Part shown: piece after piece, positions 9,349 through 19,003 of the stretch
Layout: each line of letters opens with the position of its first letter
How positions within the stretch are numbered: the first letter of the stretch is position 1
Origin: Rhodoferax sp.
GTDB lineage: Bacteria > Pseudomonadota > Gammaproteobacteria > Burkholderiales > Burkholderiaceae_C
Direction of reading: 5' to 3'
Assembly: GCA_019449595.1 (NCBI GenBank)
Contig: JAGRPL010000004.1
Coordinates: 1,388,121-1,452,120 of the forward strand
Length of the DNA stretch: 64,000 nt
Made by a program: the position numbers and the translations under genes
The notes under the pieces: generated by a model
What the model was told of the DNA's origin: nothing
Seen by the model: only the letters and a program-made list of their open reading frames with translations
The model's database searches: none

Positions 9349-10053
9349 TCAGGCGATTTTGCGCCACAACGTTTTTCCGCCGCTGGATTTATCCATCTGG
9401 GCCATCACCTCTTCGTGCGCCGACAGTTCCTGGGCATTGGCCTCCAGCACCGGCAGCACCAATCCGCTCAGGTCCACCTCGACAGCCACCAGCCCACCCG
9501 CATCCTCGGATGAGGCCACATCCATCAGGAGCGCGTCCTGCCCCCGCGTGAGGTTGATGTAGACGTCGGCCAGCAACTCCGCATCCAGCAAGGCACCATG
9601 CAGGGTGCGGCCCGAGTTGTCGACCTCCAGCCGGTCGCACAAGGCGTCCAGGCTGTTGCGCTTGCCTGGGAACATCTCCTTGGCCATGACGAGTGTGTCG
9701 ATGACACCGGACACATGCTCCCTGAACCGGGGGCGCCCCAGCAGGGACAGCTCCTTATCCAGAAACCCCAGGTCAAACGGCGCGTTGTGGATGATGATCT
9801 CAGCGTCCCGCACATAGGACAGCAGATCATCCACGACCGCAGAAAAAACGGGTTTGTCGCGCAGGAACTCGGTGGTCAGTCCGTGCACCCGCAACGCACC
9901 CTCATCGCTGTCGCGCCCCGGATTCAGGTACACGTGAAAGTTGTTGCCCGTCAGCTTGCGGTTGACCAGCTCCACGCAACCGATCTCCACCAGCCGGTCA
10001 TCCTTGTCAAAGTAGAAGCCGGTGGTTTCCGTGTCCAAAATGATCTGGCGCAT
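9349..10053 (-). CDS. dnaQ: DNA polymerase III epsilon subunit (3'-5' proofreading exonuclease)
   Basis: 234 aa, normal length for the family. Exo I is the DTETTG stretch near the N-terminus (D7, E9), Exo II is HNAPFD, and Exo III is HGALLDAELLADVY, so the metal-binding acidic residues and the catalytic His are present. The C-terminal ~50 residues correspond to the tail that binds the alpha subunit. It removes mismatched nucleotides during replication. Its ATG is only 2 bp beyond the fdx stop, with no terminator between them, so it looks like the last gene of the isc transcript. That pairing of Fe-S assembly with a proofreading gene is positional and implies no shared biochemistry. Confidence 0.96.
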   Translation of the reverse strand: MRQIILDTETTGFYFDKDDRLVEIGCVELVNRKLTGNNFHVYLNPGRDSDEGALRVHGLTTEFLRDKPVFSAVVDDLLSYVRDAEIIIHNAPFDLGFLDKELSLLGRPRFREHVSGVIDTLVMAKEMFPGKRNSLDALCDRLEVDNSGRTLHGALLDAELLADVYINLTRGQDALLMDVASSEDAGGLVAVEVDLSGLVLPVLEANAQELSAHEEVMAQMDKSSGGKTLWRKIA

Positions 10054-10055
10054 GG

Positions 10056-10394
10056 TCAGTGGTTCTCTTTGGCATGGTTGATGGTGTATTTGGGTATTTC
10101 CACAACCAGGTCCTTTTGCGCCAGGAACGCCTGGCAGCTCAAGCGAGAGTTGGGCTCCAGACCCCAGGCGCGGTCCAGCAGATCCTCCTCGTTTTCGTCC
10201 AGCGCATTGAGGGAAGAAAAGCCCTCGCGCACGATGACGTGACAGGTGGTGCAGGCGCAGCTCATGTCACAGGCATGCTCGATCGGAATCTGGTTTTCCA
10301 GCAGGGCTTCGCAAATGGACGTGCCCGCAGGCGCCGAAATCTCTGCTCCTTGCGGGCAGTATTCCGGATGCGGCAGGATTTTGATGGTGGGCAT
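10056..10394 (-). CDS. fdx: ISC-type [2Fe-2S] ferredoxin
   Basis: 112 aa. The cluster ligands are C42, C48, C51 and C87 (EHACDMSCACTTC and LSCQAF), the C-x5-C-x2-C...C pattern of adrenodoxin-like ISC ferredoxins. It donates electrons during cluster assembly on IscU. It lies 8 bp downstream of hscA and just before dnaQ, in the usual distal position of an isc operon. Confidence 0.96.
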   Translation of the reverse strand: MPTIKILPHPEYCPQGAEISAPAGTSICEALLENQIPIEHACDMSCACTTCHVIVREGFSSLNALDENEEDLLDRAWGLEPNSRLSCQAFLAQKDLVVEIPKYTINHAKENH

Positions 10395-10402
10395 GGCTGT
10401 TC

Positions 10403-12259
10403 CTAAATCGATTCAATGTTCTTGCCGGCCAGCGCATGCGTGATGCCGCGGTTCATGCGCTGGGCCGCAAAGGCTTCGGTGGCCTGCGCCAGGGTCTTGC
10501 TCACGGATTCAATCAGCGCTGCGTCATCGCCGCCGCGCGCATGCGCAAGCGCCTGCATGGCAGCGTCTATGTCCGCACGCTCCTGCGGCGCCAGCAAATC
10601 GCCATCGGCGTCGAGCGCACTCTGCGTGGCCAGCAGCAGCCGGTCGGCATCCACCTGGGCTTCCACCAGGGCGCGGGTCCGTATGTCCTGCTCGGCCGTG
10701 GAGAAGCTGTCCTGCAGCATTTGTGCAATCCGGGCATCGCTCAGACCATAGGAGGGTTTGACATCAATCTGGGACTGCACGCCACTGAGCTGCTCGTGGG
10801 CTGAAACATGGAGCAGGCCGTCGGCATCCACCGTAAAGGTCACGCGAATGCGGGCCGCCCCGGCCGCCATGGGTGGAATGCCGCGCAATTCAAAGCGGGC
10901 CAGGCTGCGGCAATCGGCCACCAGATCCCGCTCGCCCTGCACCACGTGCAGTGCCAGGGCGGTCTGGCCGTCCTTGTAGGTGGTGAAGTCCTGCGCCATG
11001 GCAGTGGGAATGGTCTGGTTGCGCGGAACAATGCGCTCCACCAGCCCGCCCATGGTTTCCACACCCAGCGACAGGGGAATCACATCCAGCAGCAGCAAAT
11101 CACCGGCGGCATTGTTGCCTGCCAGCTGGTTGGCCTGAATGGCTGCGCCCAGAGCCACCACTTCGTCGGGGTTGAGGTTATTGAGAGGCGCGCGCCCAAA
11201 ATACGCGGCCACCGCTGCCTGCACCTGCGGCATGCGGGTGGAACCGCCCACCATGACCACGCCCTGCACGTCCTCCACCCGCAAACGGGCATCCCGCAGG
11301 GCTTTGCGTGCTGCGGCAAGGGTCTTGTCAGTCAGGTGAGAGGTGGCTGCATGGAACTGCGCAGAATTCACATCAAAATGCACGCTGGAGCCCGCAAAAT
11401 CTGCGTGGAAAGCTACATTTTCTGTAGCAGACAAGGCCTCCTTGCACGCCCTCGCCGCCACTTTCAGCGCCGCCTTGTCGGCCGCCGTGACCGCTTGCGC
11501 ACCAGTCTGTGCCAGCACCCAGTCGGCCAGGGCGTGGTCGTAGTCGTCACCGCCCAGGGCCGAATCCCCGCCCGTCGCCACAACCTCAAACACACCCTGG
11601 GTAAGCTGCAAGATGGAAATGTCGAAAGTGCCGCCACCCAGGTCATAGATGGCATAAATGCCCTCGCTGGCGTTGTCCAGCCCGTAGGCAATGGCCGCCG
11701 CCGTAGGTTCGTTGATCAGGCGCAGCACGTTGAGGCCCGCCAGCTTGGCCGCATCCTTGGTAGCCTGACGCTGTGCGTCGTCAAAGTAGGCGGGCACCGT
11801 GATGACCGCGCCATACAGATCGGCGTTGAAGGTATCCTCCGCGCGGAAACGCAGGGTCGCCAGGATATCGGCGCTGACTTCCACGGGCGATTTTTCCCCC
11901 GCGACCGTCTGAATGCCCAGCATGCCCGTATGGGCGGCAAAGTGGTAGGGCAACTTCTCCACGCCCAGCAGATCCGTCAGACTGCGGCCCATGAAGCGCT
12001 TGACGGAGGCAATCGTGTTTTCCGGGTCCGTAGCCAGCGCCGCCTGGGCCTGAGCACCAATCTGCCGCCCGCCGTCAGCGAGGTAACGCACCACCGACGG
12101 CAAAATGACCTGCCCTGCAGCGTCGGGCAGGCACTCGGCCACGCCATTGCGCACGGATGCCACCAGGGAGTGGGTCGTTCCCAAGTCAATACCCACCGCG
12201 ATGCGCCGCTCGTGCGGGTTGGGCGTCTGGCCCGGTTCGGAAATTTGTAGGAGCGCCAT
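10403..12259 (-). CDS. hscA: Fe-S assembly Hsp70 chaperone HscA
   Basis: 618 aa. The N-terminal actin-like ATPase has phosphate-binding motifs ([27 protein letters not shown]), followed by a substrate-binding domain. It pulls on the LPPVK loop of IscU, and that loop is present in the IscU here, to release assembled clusters with HscB as co-chaperone. The gene carries a copy of the dispersed repeat (11391-11429), read as [14 protein letters not shown] and using A/T-ending codons (TCT GCT ACA GAA AAT GTA GCT) unlike its neighbours. The frame is kept open. A 60-bp gap separates it from hscB. Confidence 0.96.
   Translation of the reverse strand: MALLQISEPGQTPNPHERRIAVGIDLGTTHSLVASVRNGVAECLPDAAGQVILPSVVRYLADGGRQIGAQAQAALATDPENTIASVKRFMGRSLTDLLGVEKLPYHFAAHTGMLGIQTVAGEKSPVEVSADILATLRFRAEDTFNADLYGAVITVPAYFDDAQRQATKDAAKLAGLNVLRLINEPTAAAIAYGLDNASEGIYAIYDLGGGTFDISILQLTQGVFEVVATGGDSALGGDDYDHALADWVLAQTGAQAVTAADKAALKVAARACKEALSATENVAFHADFAGSSVHFDVNSAQFHAATSHLTDKTLAAARKALRDARLRVEDVQGVVMVGGSTRMPQVQAAVAAYFGRAPLNNLNPDEVVALGAAIQANQLAGNNAAGDLLLLDVIPLSLGVETMGGLVERIVPRNQTIPTAMAQDFTTYKDGQTALALHVVQGERDLVADCRSLARFELRGIPPMAAGAARIRVTFTVDADGLLHVSAHEQLSGVQSQIDVKPSYGLSDARIAQMLQDSFSTAEQDIRTRALVEAQVDADRLLLATQSALDADGDLLAPQERADIDAAMQALAHARGGDDAALIESVSKTLAQATEAFAAQRMNRGITHALAGKNIESI
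11391..11429 (-). repeat. Dispersed GCTAY-N7-RTAGCT repeat, copy in hscA
   Basis: On the minus strand: GCTAC-N7-GTAGCT-N4-ACGCA, then GATTTTGCGGGC. Spacing is identical to the other copies. It is in frame inside hscA and more A/T-rich than the surrounding codons. Confidence 0.7.
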
Positions 12260-12319
12260 TTTTCTTCGTTTAGCGACCGGGCCGGGTAACTACGGCCCAG
12301 CAGTCTGTCGTGTCAGGTT

Positions 12320-12838
12320 TCAGGATTCCAGTTTTTCAAAGCTGCGCTCCAGATCATGCGCAAATTTTTCAATGAACATGAGCGCCCGCACCGGCAGCAC
12401 GGCCGCGCTGCAATCGTGCTGCACGTCAAGCAACTGGGCACACTGTTGCAGCAAATCGCGCTGGACGGCATCGACATTGTCGCGCAACGCTTCCAGCGCC
12501 TGGACGCTGCGGGCCTCTTCCAGCCATTCCCGCCATTCCATTTGCTGCATCAGGAACGCCGCCGGCATGGCGGTGTTGCTATGGGCGTTGATGGGCGCAC
12601 CGCCCAGTTCGCACAGATAAGCGGCGCGCTTGAGGGGATCCTTCAGGCGCTGGTAGGCTTCATTGATACGCACCGACCACTGCATGGCGACCCGCTGGGC
12701 CGCGGGGCCTTGCGCCGCGAACTTGTCCGGATGGGCCTCGCGCTGCAGGGCCTTCCAGCGGGCGTCGATGGCACTGCGGTCCTGGGCGAACTGCTGCGCG
12801 AGCCCGAACAGCTCAAAATCGTTGGACTGGAGATTCAC
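12320..12838 (-). CDS. hscB: J-domain co-chaperone HscB
   Basis: 172 aa. The N-terminal J domain carries HPD (REAHPDKF) and the C-terminal helical bundle binds IscU. It stimulates the HscA ATPase and delivers IscU. Its start overlaps the iscA stop by 4 bp (12835-12838), indicating translational coupling. Confidence 0.95.
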   Translation of the reverse strand: MNLQSNDFELFGLAQQFAQDRSAIDARWKALQREAHPDKFAAQGPAAQRVAMQWSVRINEAYQRLKDPLKRAAYLCELGGAPINAHSNTAMPAAFLMQQMEWREWLEEARSVQALEALRDNVDAVQRDLLQQCAQLLDVQHDCSAAVLPVRALMFIEKFAHDLERSFEKLES

Positions 12839-13158
12839 ACCCGGAACGACTCACCGCAGCCGCACTTGTCGCGCTCCCGGGGGTTGTTAAAACGAAAACC
12901 CTCGTTCAACCCCTCGCGTACAAAATCGAGCTCGGTACCGTCCAGGTACGCCAGGCTTTTCGGGTCCACCAGCACCTTGACGCCGTGGCCCTCGAACACC
13001 AGGTCTTCCGGTGCGAGTTCGTCCACGTATTCCAGCTGGTAGGCCAGTCCGGAGCAACCCGTGGTCTTGACGCCCAGGCGCACACCCACACCTTTGCCGC
13101 GCCGCGCCAGGTAACGGCTCACATGCCGTGCAGCGGCTTCCGTCAGAGTAACTGCCAT
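12835..13158 (-). CDS. iscA: A-type Fe-S carrier IscA
   Basis: 107 aa. The three invariant cysteines of A-type carriers are present: TTGCSGLAY and the C-terminal CGCGESF pair. It receives or delivers clusters downstream of IscU. It follows iscU by 6 bp and overlaps hscB. Confidence 0.95.
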   Translation of the reverse strand: MAVTLTEAAARHVSRYLARRGKGVGVRLGVKTTGCSGLAYQLEYVDELAPEDLVFEGHGVKVLVDPKSLAYLDGTELDFVREGLNEGFRFNNPRERDKCGCGESFRV

Positions 13159-13164
13159 GGGTGA

Positions 13165-13551
13165 TCAGCTCAGATGCTTTTTCTTGTAATCGTCAACCGC
13201 CGCCTTGATGGCGTCTTCCGCCAGAATCGAGCAATGGATCTTGACCGGAGGCAGGGCCAGTTCTTCGGCGATCTGGCTGTTCTTCAGCGCTGCAGCCTCG
13301 TCCAGCGTCTTGCCCTTGACCCACTCGGTCACCAGGGAGCTGGAGGCAATGGCCGAGCCGCAGCCATAGGTCTTGAAGCGCGCGTCCTCGATCACGCCGG
13401 TTTGCGGGTTGACCTTGATCTGCAACTTCATCACGTCGCCGCACGCGGGCGCGCCCACCATGCCAGTGCCAACCGTTTCATCGCCTTTTTCAAAGCTGCC
13501 AACGTTGCGGGGGTGTTCGTAATGGTCAACGACTTTTTCTGAATATGCCAT
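13165..13551 (-). CDS. iscU: Fe-S cluster scaffold IscU
   Basis: 128 aa. Ligands C37, D39, C64, H106 and C107 are visible, with the HscA recognition loop LPPVK just before the last Cys. Clusters are built here from IscS-derived sulfur and iron. It starts 22 bp after iscS. All key residues are intact. Confidence 0.97.
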   Translation of the reverse strand: MAYSEKVVDHYEHPRNVGSFEKGDETVGTGMVGAPACGDVMKLQIKVNPQTGVIEDARFKTYGCGSAIASSSLVTEWVKGKTLDEAAALKNSQIAEELALPPVKIHCSILAEDAIKAAVDDYKKKHLS

Positions 13552-13573
13552 GGTGCTACCTGTTCAATGGGGG

Positions 13574-14815
13574 TTAGTGGGCTGCCCACTGGATCGTGCT
13601 GATGTCGATGCCATCCTGGTACATCTCCCACAGGGGACTGAGTTCACGCAGCCGAGCCACGTTTTGCTTGATGGTGTCTATGGCGTAGTCGATTTCGGCT
13701 TCGGTCGTCCAGCGACCGATGGTCATGCGCAGGCTGCTATGGGCCAGCTCATCGCTGCGACCCAGTGCGCGCAACACATAGCTGGGCTCCAGGGAAGCCG
13801 AGGTACAAGCCGAACCACTGCTCACAGCCAGCCCCTTGATACCCATGATGAGCGACTCGCCCTCCACGTAGTTGAAGCTGATGTTGAGGTTGTGCGGAAC
13901 GCGCTGTGTCTCGTGGCCATTGATGAACACCTGCTCGATGTCCTTGAGGCCGGCCAGCAATCGGTCATGCAGGGCACGGATGCGCACGTTCTCCGCCGCC
14001 ATTTCTTCCTTGGCGATGCGGTAGGCCTCGCCCATGCCAGCGATCTGGTGCGTGGGCAGCGTGCCGCTGCGCATGCCGCGCTCGTGGCCGCCGCCGTGCA
14101 TCTGCGCCTCCAGCCGCACACGCGGCTTGCGACGCACAAACAATGCACCAATGCCTTTGGGACCATAAGTCTTGTGGGCAGTCAGGCTCATCAGATCCAC
14201 GGGCAACTGGCTCAGATCGAACGCCACACGGCCCGTGGCCTGTGCCGCGTCCACATGGAAAATGACCCCCTTTTCGCGGCACACGGCACCGATGGCGGCA
14301 ATGTCCTGGATGACGCCAATTTCGTTGTTCACGAACATGACGCTGGCCAGAATGGTATCGGGGCGGATGGCCGCCTTGAAGGCGTCCAGGTTGAGCAGGC
14401 CATCGGGCTGCACATCCAGATAGGTCACATCAAACCCCTGGCGCTCCAGCTCACGGCAGGTATCCAGCACCGCCTTGTGCTCGGTCTTTACCGTGATGAT
14501 GTGCTTGCCTTTGGACTGGTAGAAATGCGCGGCACCCTTGAGCGCCAGGTTGTTGGATTCGGTCGCGCCCGAAGTCCAGACGATTTCACGGGGATCAGCG
14601 CCAATCAGGTCAGCCACCTGACCGCGAGCTTTCTCCACGGCGGCCTCGGCTTCCCACCCCCAGGCGTGGCTGCGCGAGGCGGGATTGCCAAAATGGGCCC
14701 GCAACCACGGAACCATGGCATCCACTACCCGTTCGTCGCACGGGTTGGTGGCGCTGTAGTCCATGTAAATGGGGAAATGGGGAGTGGTGTCCATGGAGGT
14801 TTGCTGCTGGCTCAT
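13574..14815 (-). CDS. iscS: Cysteine desulfurase IscS
   Basis: 413 aa from ATG 14815; a TTG three bases upstream and an ATG at 14794 are alternatives, and none has a strong Shine-Dalgarno. It is a fold-type I PLP enzyme. The PLP Lys is in [11 protein letters not shown] and the persulfide-carrying Cys loop is [14 protein letters not shown]. The C-terminal end matches the IscU-binding tail. It supplies sulfane sulfur for Fe-S clusters and probably for tRNA thiolation. Confidence 0.96.
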   Translation of the reverse strand: MSQQQTSMDTTPHFPIYMDYSATNPCDERVVDAMVPWLRAHFGNPASRSHAWGWEAEAAVEKARGQVADLIGADPREIVWTSGATESNNLALKGAAHFYQSKGKHIITVKTEHKAVLDTCRELERQGFDVTYLDVQPDGLLNLDAFKAAIRPDTILASVMFVNNEIGVIQDIAAIGAVCREKGVIFHVDAAQATGRVAFDLSQLPVDLMSLTAHKTYGPKGIGALFVRRKPRVRLEAQMHGGGHERGMRSGTLPTHQIAGMGEAYRIAKEEMAAENVRIRALHDRLLAGLKDIEQVFINGHETQRVPHNLNISFNYVEGESLIMGIKGLAVSSGSACTSASLEPSYVLRALGRSDELAHSSLRMTIGRWTTEAEIDYAIDTIKQNVARLRELSPLWEMYQDGIDISTIQWAAH

Positions 14816-14842
14816 CAAAAAATAAAACGGTATGCGGTGCGA

Positions 14843-15379
14843 TTACGGCTTGGAAAACGCATTGCCCAAGGCAAACACCGAATTGGGCGCGTTGATGCGA
14901 ATGGGTTTGGTCTGAGGCAGAGCCGAAATGGCGCGTTTGACGCTGGGCTTGTCTTCCACCTGCATGCCCTTGGCCAACTGGTCGTCCACCAGTTTCTGCA
15001 ACGACACCGAGTCGAGAAACTCTACCATGCGCACATTGAGCGAGGTCCACAGATCGTGGGTCATGCAGCGCGCACCTTCGCCCAGGCAGTTTTCCTTGCC
15101 ACCGCAGTGGGTCGCATCAATCGGCTCATCCACTGACACAATGATGTCCGCCACCGTGATGTCGGAGGCCTTGCGCGCCAGGGTATAGCCGCCACCGGGG
15201 CCACGGGTGGATTCCACCAGTTCATGGCGGCGCAGTTTCCCAAACAACTGCTCCAGATACGAGAGCGAAATCTGCTGGCGCTGACTGATGGCAGCCAAGG
15301 TCACCGGCCCGCCACTTTGGCGCAAACCCAGATCAATCATCGCTGTGACCGCAAAGCGGCCTTTGGTGGTGAGACGCAT
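14843..15379 (-). CDS. iscR: Rrf2-family Fe-S sensing repressor IscR
   Basis: 178 aa from ATG 15379. The canonical start MRLTTKGRFAVTAM sits inside a longer open frame, and I chose it because it matches the family N-terminus. The winged helix-turn-helix is at ~1-80. The [2Fe-2S] site is a Cys triad with C-x5-C-x6-C spacing followed by MTHDLW, which supplies the His ligand. Holo-IscR represses its own operon when clusters are plentiful. A matching operator lies directly upstream. The iscS ATG is 27 bp downstream of the stop. Confidence 0.95.
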   Translation of the reverse strand: MRLTTKGRFAVTAMIDLGLRQSGGPVTLAAISQRQQISLSYLEQLFGKLRRHELVESTRGPGGGYTLARKASDITVADIIVSVDEPIDATHCGGKENCLGEGARCMTHDLWTSLNVRMVEFLDSVSLQKLVDDQLAKGMQVEDKPSVKRAISALPQTKPIRINAPNSVFALGNAFSKP

Positions 15380-15398
15380 AGCATGCTCCTTCAGTCGT

Positions 15399-15425
15399 AC
15401 TTGGTTGACTATCGGGCTCAAGTAT
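15399..15425 (-). promoter_or_regulatory. Probable type 1 IscR operator in the isc promoter
   Basis: On the minus strand the sequence ATACTTGAGCCCGATAGTCA, continuing with ACCAAGT, is an imperfect palindrome. It resembles the Fe-S-IscR consensus (ATA-x3-GA...TAGTC-x2-GTAT). It is 20-46 bp upstream of the iscR ATG and would allow autoregulation. A further ATACTTGGG half-site lies upstream. This was matched by eye only. Confidence 0.6.
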
Positions 15426-15482
15426 ACCAATAACCCAAGTATTTTGCTCGGGTACCCGGGTCCACCAGCCTCCCCCTCGGCC

Positions 15483-17603
15483 CTACTTCCCACCAGATGA
15501 AATTGCGACCACATTGTCGTGACCCGCGGCGCCAAAAGCCTGCTCTTTCAAGATGCCCAGCTGGTCCCGTATGCGCGCCGCCTTTTCGAACTCCAGGTTG
15601 CGGGCGTGCTCCATCATCAGCTTCTCCAGACGTTTGATTTCGCGGGAAATATCCTTCTCGCTCATGTCTTCCACCTGGGCACGCTGCAGGGCATCACGCT
15701 CCAGGCGCTCGGCTTCCTTGCCCGCCTTTTCGCTGTAGACGCCATCGATCAGGTCGCGCACCTTCTTGACGATGGCACGCGGGGTAATTCCGCGCTCCAG
15801 GTTGTGGGCGATCTGCTTCTTGCGGCGCCGCTCAGTTTCTCCCAGGGCCCGCGCCATGGAGTCGGTCACTTTGTCCGCGTACAGGATGGCGCGGCCGTGG
15901 AGGTTGCGCGCCGCGCGACCGATGGTCTGGATCAGCGACCGCTCGGAGCGCAGGAACCCTTCCTTGTCGGCATCCAGAATGGCCACCAGCGACACCTCGG
16001 GAATGTCAATGCCTTCGCGCAACAGGTTGATCCCGACCAGCACGTCGAAGGCACCCAGGCGCAGGTCGCGTAGGATCTCTACCCGCTCCACCGTGTCCAC
16101 GTCGCTGTGCAGGTAGCGCACTTTGACGCCGTTGTCGGTCAGGTAATCGGTCAGCTGCTCAGCCATGCGCTTGGTCAGGGTAGTGATCAGCACGCGCTCG
16201 TTCCTCTCGACGCGGATGCGGATTTCCTGCAGCACGTCGTCCACCTGGCTGGTGGCGGGGCGCACCTCCACCTCCGGGTCGACCAGCCCGGTGGGCCGTA
16301 CCAGCTGCTCCACCACCCGCCCGGCATGCTCCTGCTCCCACTGCGCGGGTGTCGCCGAGACGAAAATGACCTGGCGCATCTTGGTCTCGAACTCCTCGAA
16401 CTTGAGCGGCCGGTTGTCCAGCGCGCTGGGCAGGCGAAAGCCGTACTCCACCAGCGTCGTCTTGCGCGAGCGGTCGCCGTTATACATGCCACCGAACTGC
16501 CCGATGAGCACGTGCGACTCATCCAGGAACATCAGGGAGTCCTTGGGCAGGTAGTCGGTCAGGGTGGCCGGGGGTTCACCCGGCGCGGCACCGCTCAGGT
16601 GGCGGGAGTAGTTCTCAATGCCCTTGCAGTGCCCCACTTCGCTGAGCATCTCCAGATCAAACCGGGTGCGCTGCTCCAGGCGCTGCGCCTCCACCAGCTT
16701 GCCCTGGCTGACAAACTCCTTAAGCCGGTCGGCCAATTCCACCTTGATGGACTCCACGGCCGCCAGCACCTGCTCACGTGGCGTCACATAATGGCTGCTG
16801 GGGTACACGGTAAAGCGCGGAATCTTCTGGCGGATGCGTCCGGTCAGCGGATCAAACAGCTGCAGGGACTCGATTTCGTCGTCAAACAGCTCCACCCGGA
16901 TCGCCATTTCGGAGTGTTCGGCCGGGAAGATGTCGATGGTGTCGCCGCGCACCCGGAAGGTGCCGCGACCAAAATCCATGTCGTTGCGCTGGTACTGCAT
17001 GCGCACCAGCTGGGCAATCATGTCGCGCTGGCCCATCTTGTCGCCACTGCGCAGCGTCATCACCATCTGGTGGTAGGCCTCGGGCTGCCCGATACCGTAG
17101 ATGGCCGACACGGTGGCCACGATCACCACATCGCGCCGCTCCAGGATGCTCTTGGTGCACGACAGGCGCATCTGCTCGATGTGCTCGTTGATGGCCGAGT
17201 CCTTCTCGATGAACAGGTCGCGCTGCGGCACGTAGGCTTCGGGCTGGTAGTAGTCATAGTAGCTGACGAAATACTCCACCGCGTTCTTGGGAAAGAACTC
17301 GCGGAACTCGCTGTACAGCTGCGCTGCCAGGGTCTTGTTGGGCGCAAACACGATGGCCGGCCGGCCCAGCCGGGCAATCACGTTGGCCATGGTGAAGGTT
17401 TTGCCCGAACCGGTCACGCCCAGCAGGGTCTGGAACACCTCGCCGTCATTCACCCCCTCCACCAGCTGCGCAATGGCTTCGGGCTGGTCGCCCGCGGGCG
17501 GATACGGCTGGTACAGCTCGAAAGGCGAATCCGGAAAGCGCACGAAAACCCCTGCGGCAGGTGCGGTAGCGGGATCGGTAACGGCATCGGGAGCGGTTTG
17601 CAT
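15483..17603 (-). CDS. uvrB: UvrABC excision nuclease subunit B
   Basis: 706 aa. Walker A is [10 protein letters not shown], followed by the damage-inserting beta-hairpin region ([12 protein letters not shown]), helicase motifs ([24 protein letters not shown]) and a C-terminal UVR domain (~650-690) that contacts UvrC. It verifies DNA lesions and loads UvrC in nucleotide excision repair. A LexA box was looked for in the 140 bp upstream and not found. It is divergent from the aminotransferase gene. Confidence 0.97.
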   Translation of the reverse strand: MQTAPDAVTDPATAPAAGVFVRFPDSPFELYQPYPPAGDQPEAIAQLVEGVNDGEVFQTLLGVTGSGKTFTMANVIARLGRPAIVFAPNKTLAAQLYSEFREFFPKNAVEYFVSYYDYYQPEAYVPQRDLFIEKDSAINEHIEQMRLSCTKSILERRDVVIVATVSAIYGIGQPEAYHQMVMTLRSGDKMGQRDMIAQLVRMQYQRNDMDFGRGTFRVRGDTIDIFPAEHSEMAIRVELFDDEIESLQLFDPLTGRIRQKIPRFTVYPSSHYVTPREQVLAAVESIKVELADRLKEFVSQGKLVEAQRLEQRTRFDLEMLSEVGHCKGIENYSRHLSGAAPGEPPATLTDYLPKDSLMFLDESHVLIGQFGGMYNGDRSRKTTLVEYGFRLPSALDNRPLKFEEFETKMRQVIFVSATPAQWEQEHAGRVVEQLVRPTGLVDPEVEVRPATSQVDDVLQEIRIRVERNERVLITTLTKRMAEQLTDYLTDNGVKVRYLHSDVDTVERVEILRDLRLGAFDVLVGINLLREGIDIPEVSLVAILDADKEGFLRSERSLIQTIGRAARNLHGRAILYADKVTDSMARALGETERRRKKQIAHNLERGITPRAIVKKVRDLIDGVYSEKAGKEAERLERDALQRAQVEDMSEKDISREIKRLEKLMMEHARNLEFEKAARIRDQLGILKEQAFGAAGHDNVVAISSGGK

Positions 17604-17743
17604 GGGTACTCAATTCTGGCCCGGTAAAATCACGGGCAACCTGAAAGAATACGGCATTGCGGCACTTTGCGGAGTGCCCGCCCGCATCAACCGTTTTTTG
17701 CCCCTGTTTCTGATTCTTTTTTGACCACTCCAAAGGATTCTCC

Positions 17744-18940
17744 ATGTCCATGTTTTCTGCCGTCGAAATGGCCCCCCGCGACCCCATTCTGGGCTTGAAC
17801 GAACAATTCAATGCCGACACCAACCCCGCCAAAGTGAACCTGGGCGTGGGCGTGTACTACGACGACAACGGCAAGCTGCCCCTGCTGGCCTGCGTGCAGG
17901 CCGCCGAAAAGGCCATGATGGACAAGCCCACCGCCCGCGGCTACCTGCCCATCGACGGCATTGCCGCCTACGACGCAGGTGTGAAGGCCCTGGTGTTTGG
18001 TGCCGACAGCGAGCCCGTCAAGAGCGGCCGCGTGGCCACCGTGCAGGCCATCGGCGGCACCGGCGGCCTCAAGGTGGGCGCTGATTTCCTGAAAAAGCTC
18101 AGCCCTTCGGCCAAGGTGCTGATTTCCGACCCCAGCTGGGAAAACCACCGCGCCCTGTTTGCCAACGCCGGCTTCACCGTCGAAACCTACCCCTACTACG
18201 ATGCGGCCAAGCGCGGCGTCAACTTTGACGCCATGCTGGCCTGCCTGAATGCGGCCGCCGCGGGAACCATCGTGGTGCTGCACGCCTGCTGCCATAACCC
18301 CACCGGCTACGACATTACCCCGGCGCAGTGGGACCAGGTGATTGCAGCCTGCAAGGCCAAAAACCTGACCCCGTTCCTGGACATGGCCTACCAGGGCTTT
18401 GGCTACGGCATTGCCGAAGACGGCGCCGTCATCGGCAAGTTTGTGGCTGCCGGCCTGACCTTCTTCGTTTCCACCTCGTTCTCCAAGAGCTTCAGCCTGT
18501 ATGGCGAACGTGTCGGCGCCCTCTCCGTGCTGTGCGAGAACAAGGAAGAAGCCGACCGCGTGCTCAGCCAGCTCAAGATCGTGATCCGCACCAACTACTC
18601 CAACCCGCCCACCCACGGTGGCGCCGTGGTAGCCGCCGTTTTGGGCAACCCCGAGCTGCGCGCCCTGTGGGAAAAAGAGCTGGGTGAAATGCGCGTGCGT
18701 ATCAAGGCCATGCGCCAGAAGCTGGTGGACGGTCTGAAGGCTGCTGGCGTGAAGCAAGACATGAGCTTCATCACCACGCAGATCGGCATGTTCAGCTACT
18801 CCGGCCTGACCAAGGACCAGATGGTGCGCCTGCGCAGCGAGTTCGGCGTCTACGGCACCGACACCGGGCGCATGTGTGTGGCAGCCCTCAACAGCAAGAA
18901 CATCGACTACGTGTGCGCCTCGATCGCCAAGGTCATGTAA
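17744..18940 (+). CDS. Class I aspartate/aromatic amino acid aminotransferase
   Basis: 398 aa. It is a fold-type I PLP enzyme with the Lys in STSFSKSFSLYGERVG, the pattern of the AspC/TyrB subgroup, plus HACCHNPTGYD and the conserved RTNYSNPP loop. It transfers amino groups between aspartate or aromatic amino acids and 2-oxoglutarate. Sequence alone does not separate AspC from TyrB. ATG 17744 follows AAGGATTCTCC; the ATG two codons later (17750) is also possible. It is transcribed alone, away from uvrB. Confidence 0.92.
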   Translation: MSMFSAVEMAPRDPILGLNEQFNADTNPAKVNLGVGVYYDDNGKLPLLACVQAAEKAMMDKPTARGYLPIDGIAAYDAGVKALVFGADSEPVKSGRVATVQAIGGTGGLKVGADFLKKLSPSAKVLISDPSWENHRALFANAGFTVETYPYYDAAKRGVNFDAMLACLNAAAAGTIVVLHACCHNPTGYDITPAQWDQVIAACKAKNLTPFLDMAYQGFGYGIAEDGAVIGKFVAAGLTFFVSTSFSKSFSLYGERVGALSVLCENKEEADRVLSQLKIVIRTNYSNPPTHGGAVVAAVLGNPELRALWEKELGEMRVRIKAMRQKLVDGLKAAGVKQDMSFITTQIGMFSYSGLTKDQMVRLRSEFGVYGTDTGRMCVAALNSKNIDYVCASIAKVM

Positions 18941-19003
18941 ACCTGGGCGCACAATAGCGGCCGGCCCGCAGCGGATGTCGCAGCGGGCATAGGAGTCTCC
19001 CGC

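Noticed and set aside
17604..17743. LexA (SOS) box upstream of uvrB
   Set aside because: No CTGT-N8-ACAG type sequence is present in the gap to the aminotransferase gene.
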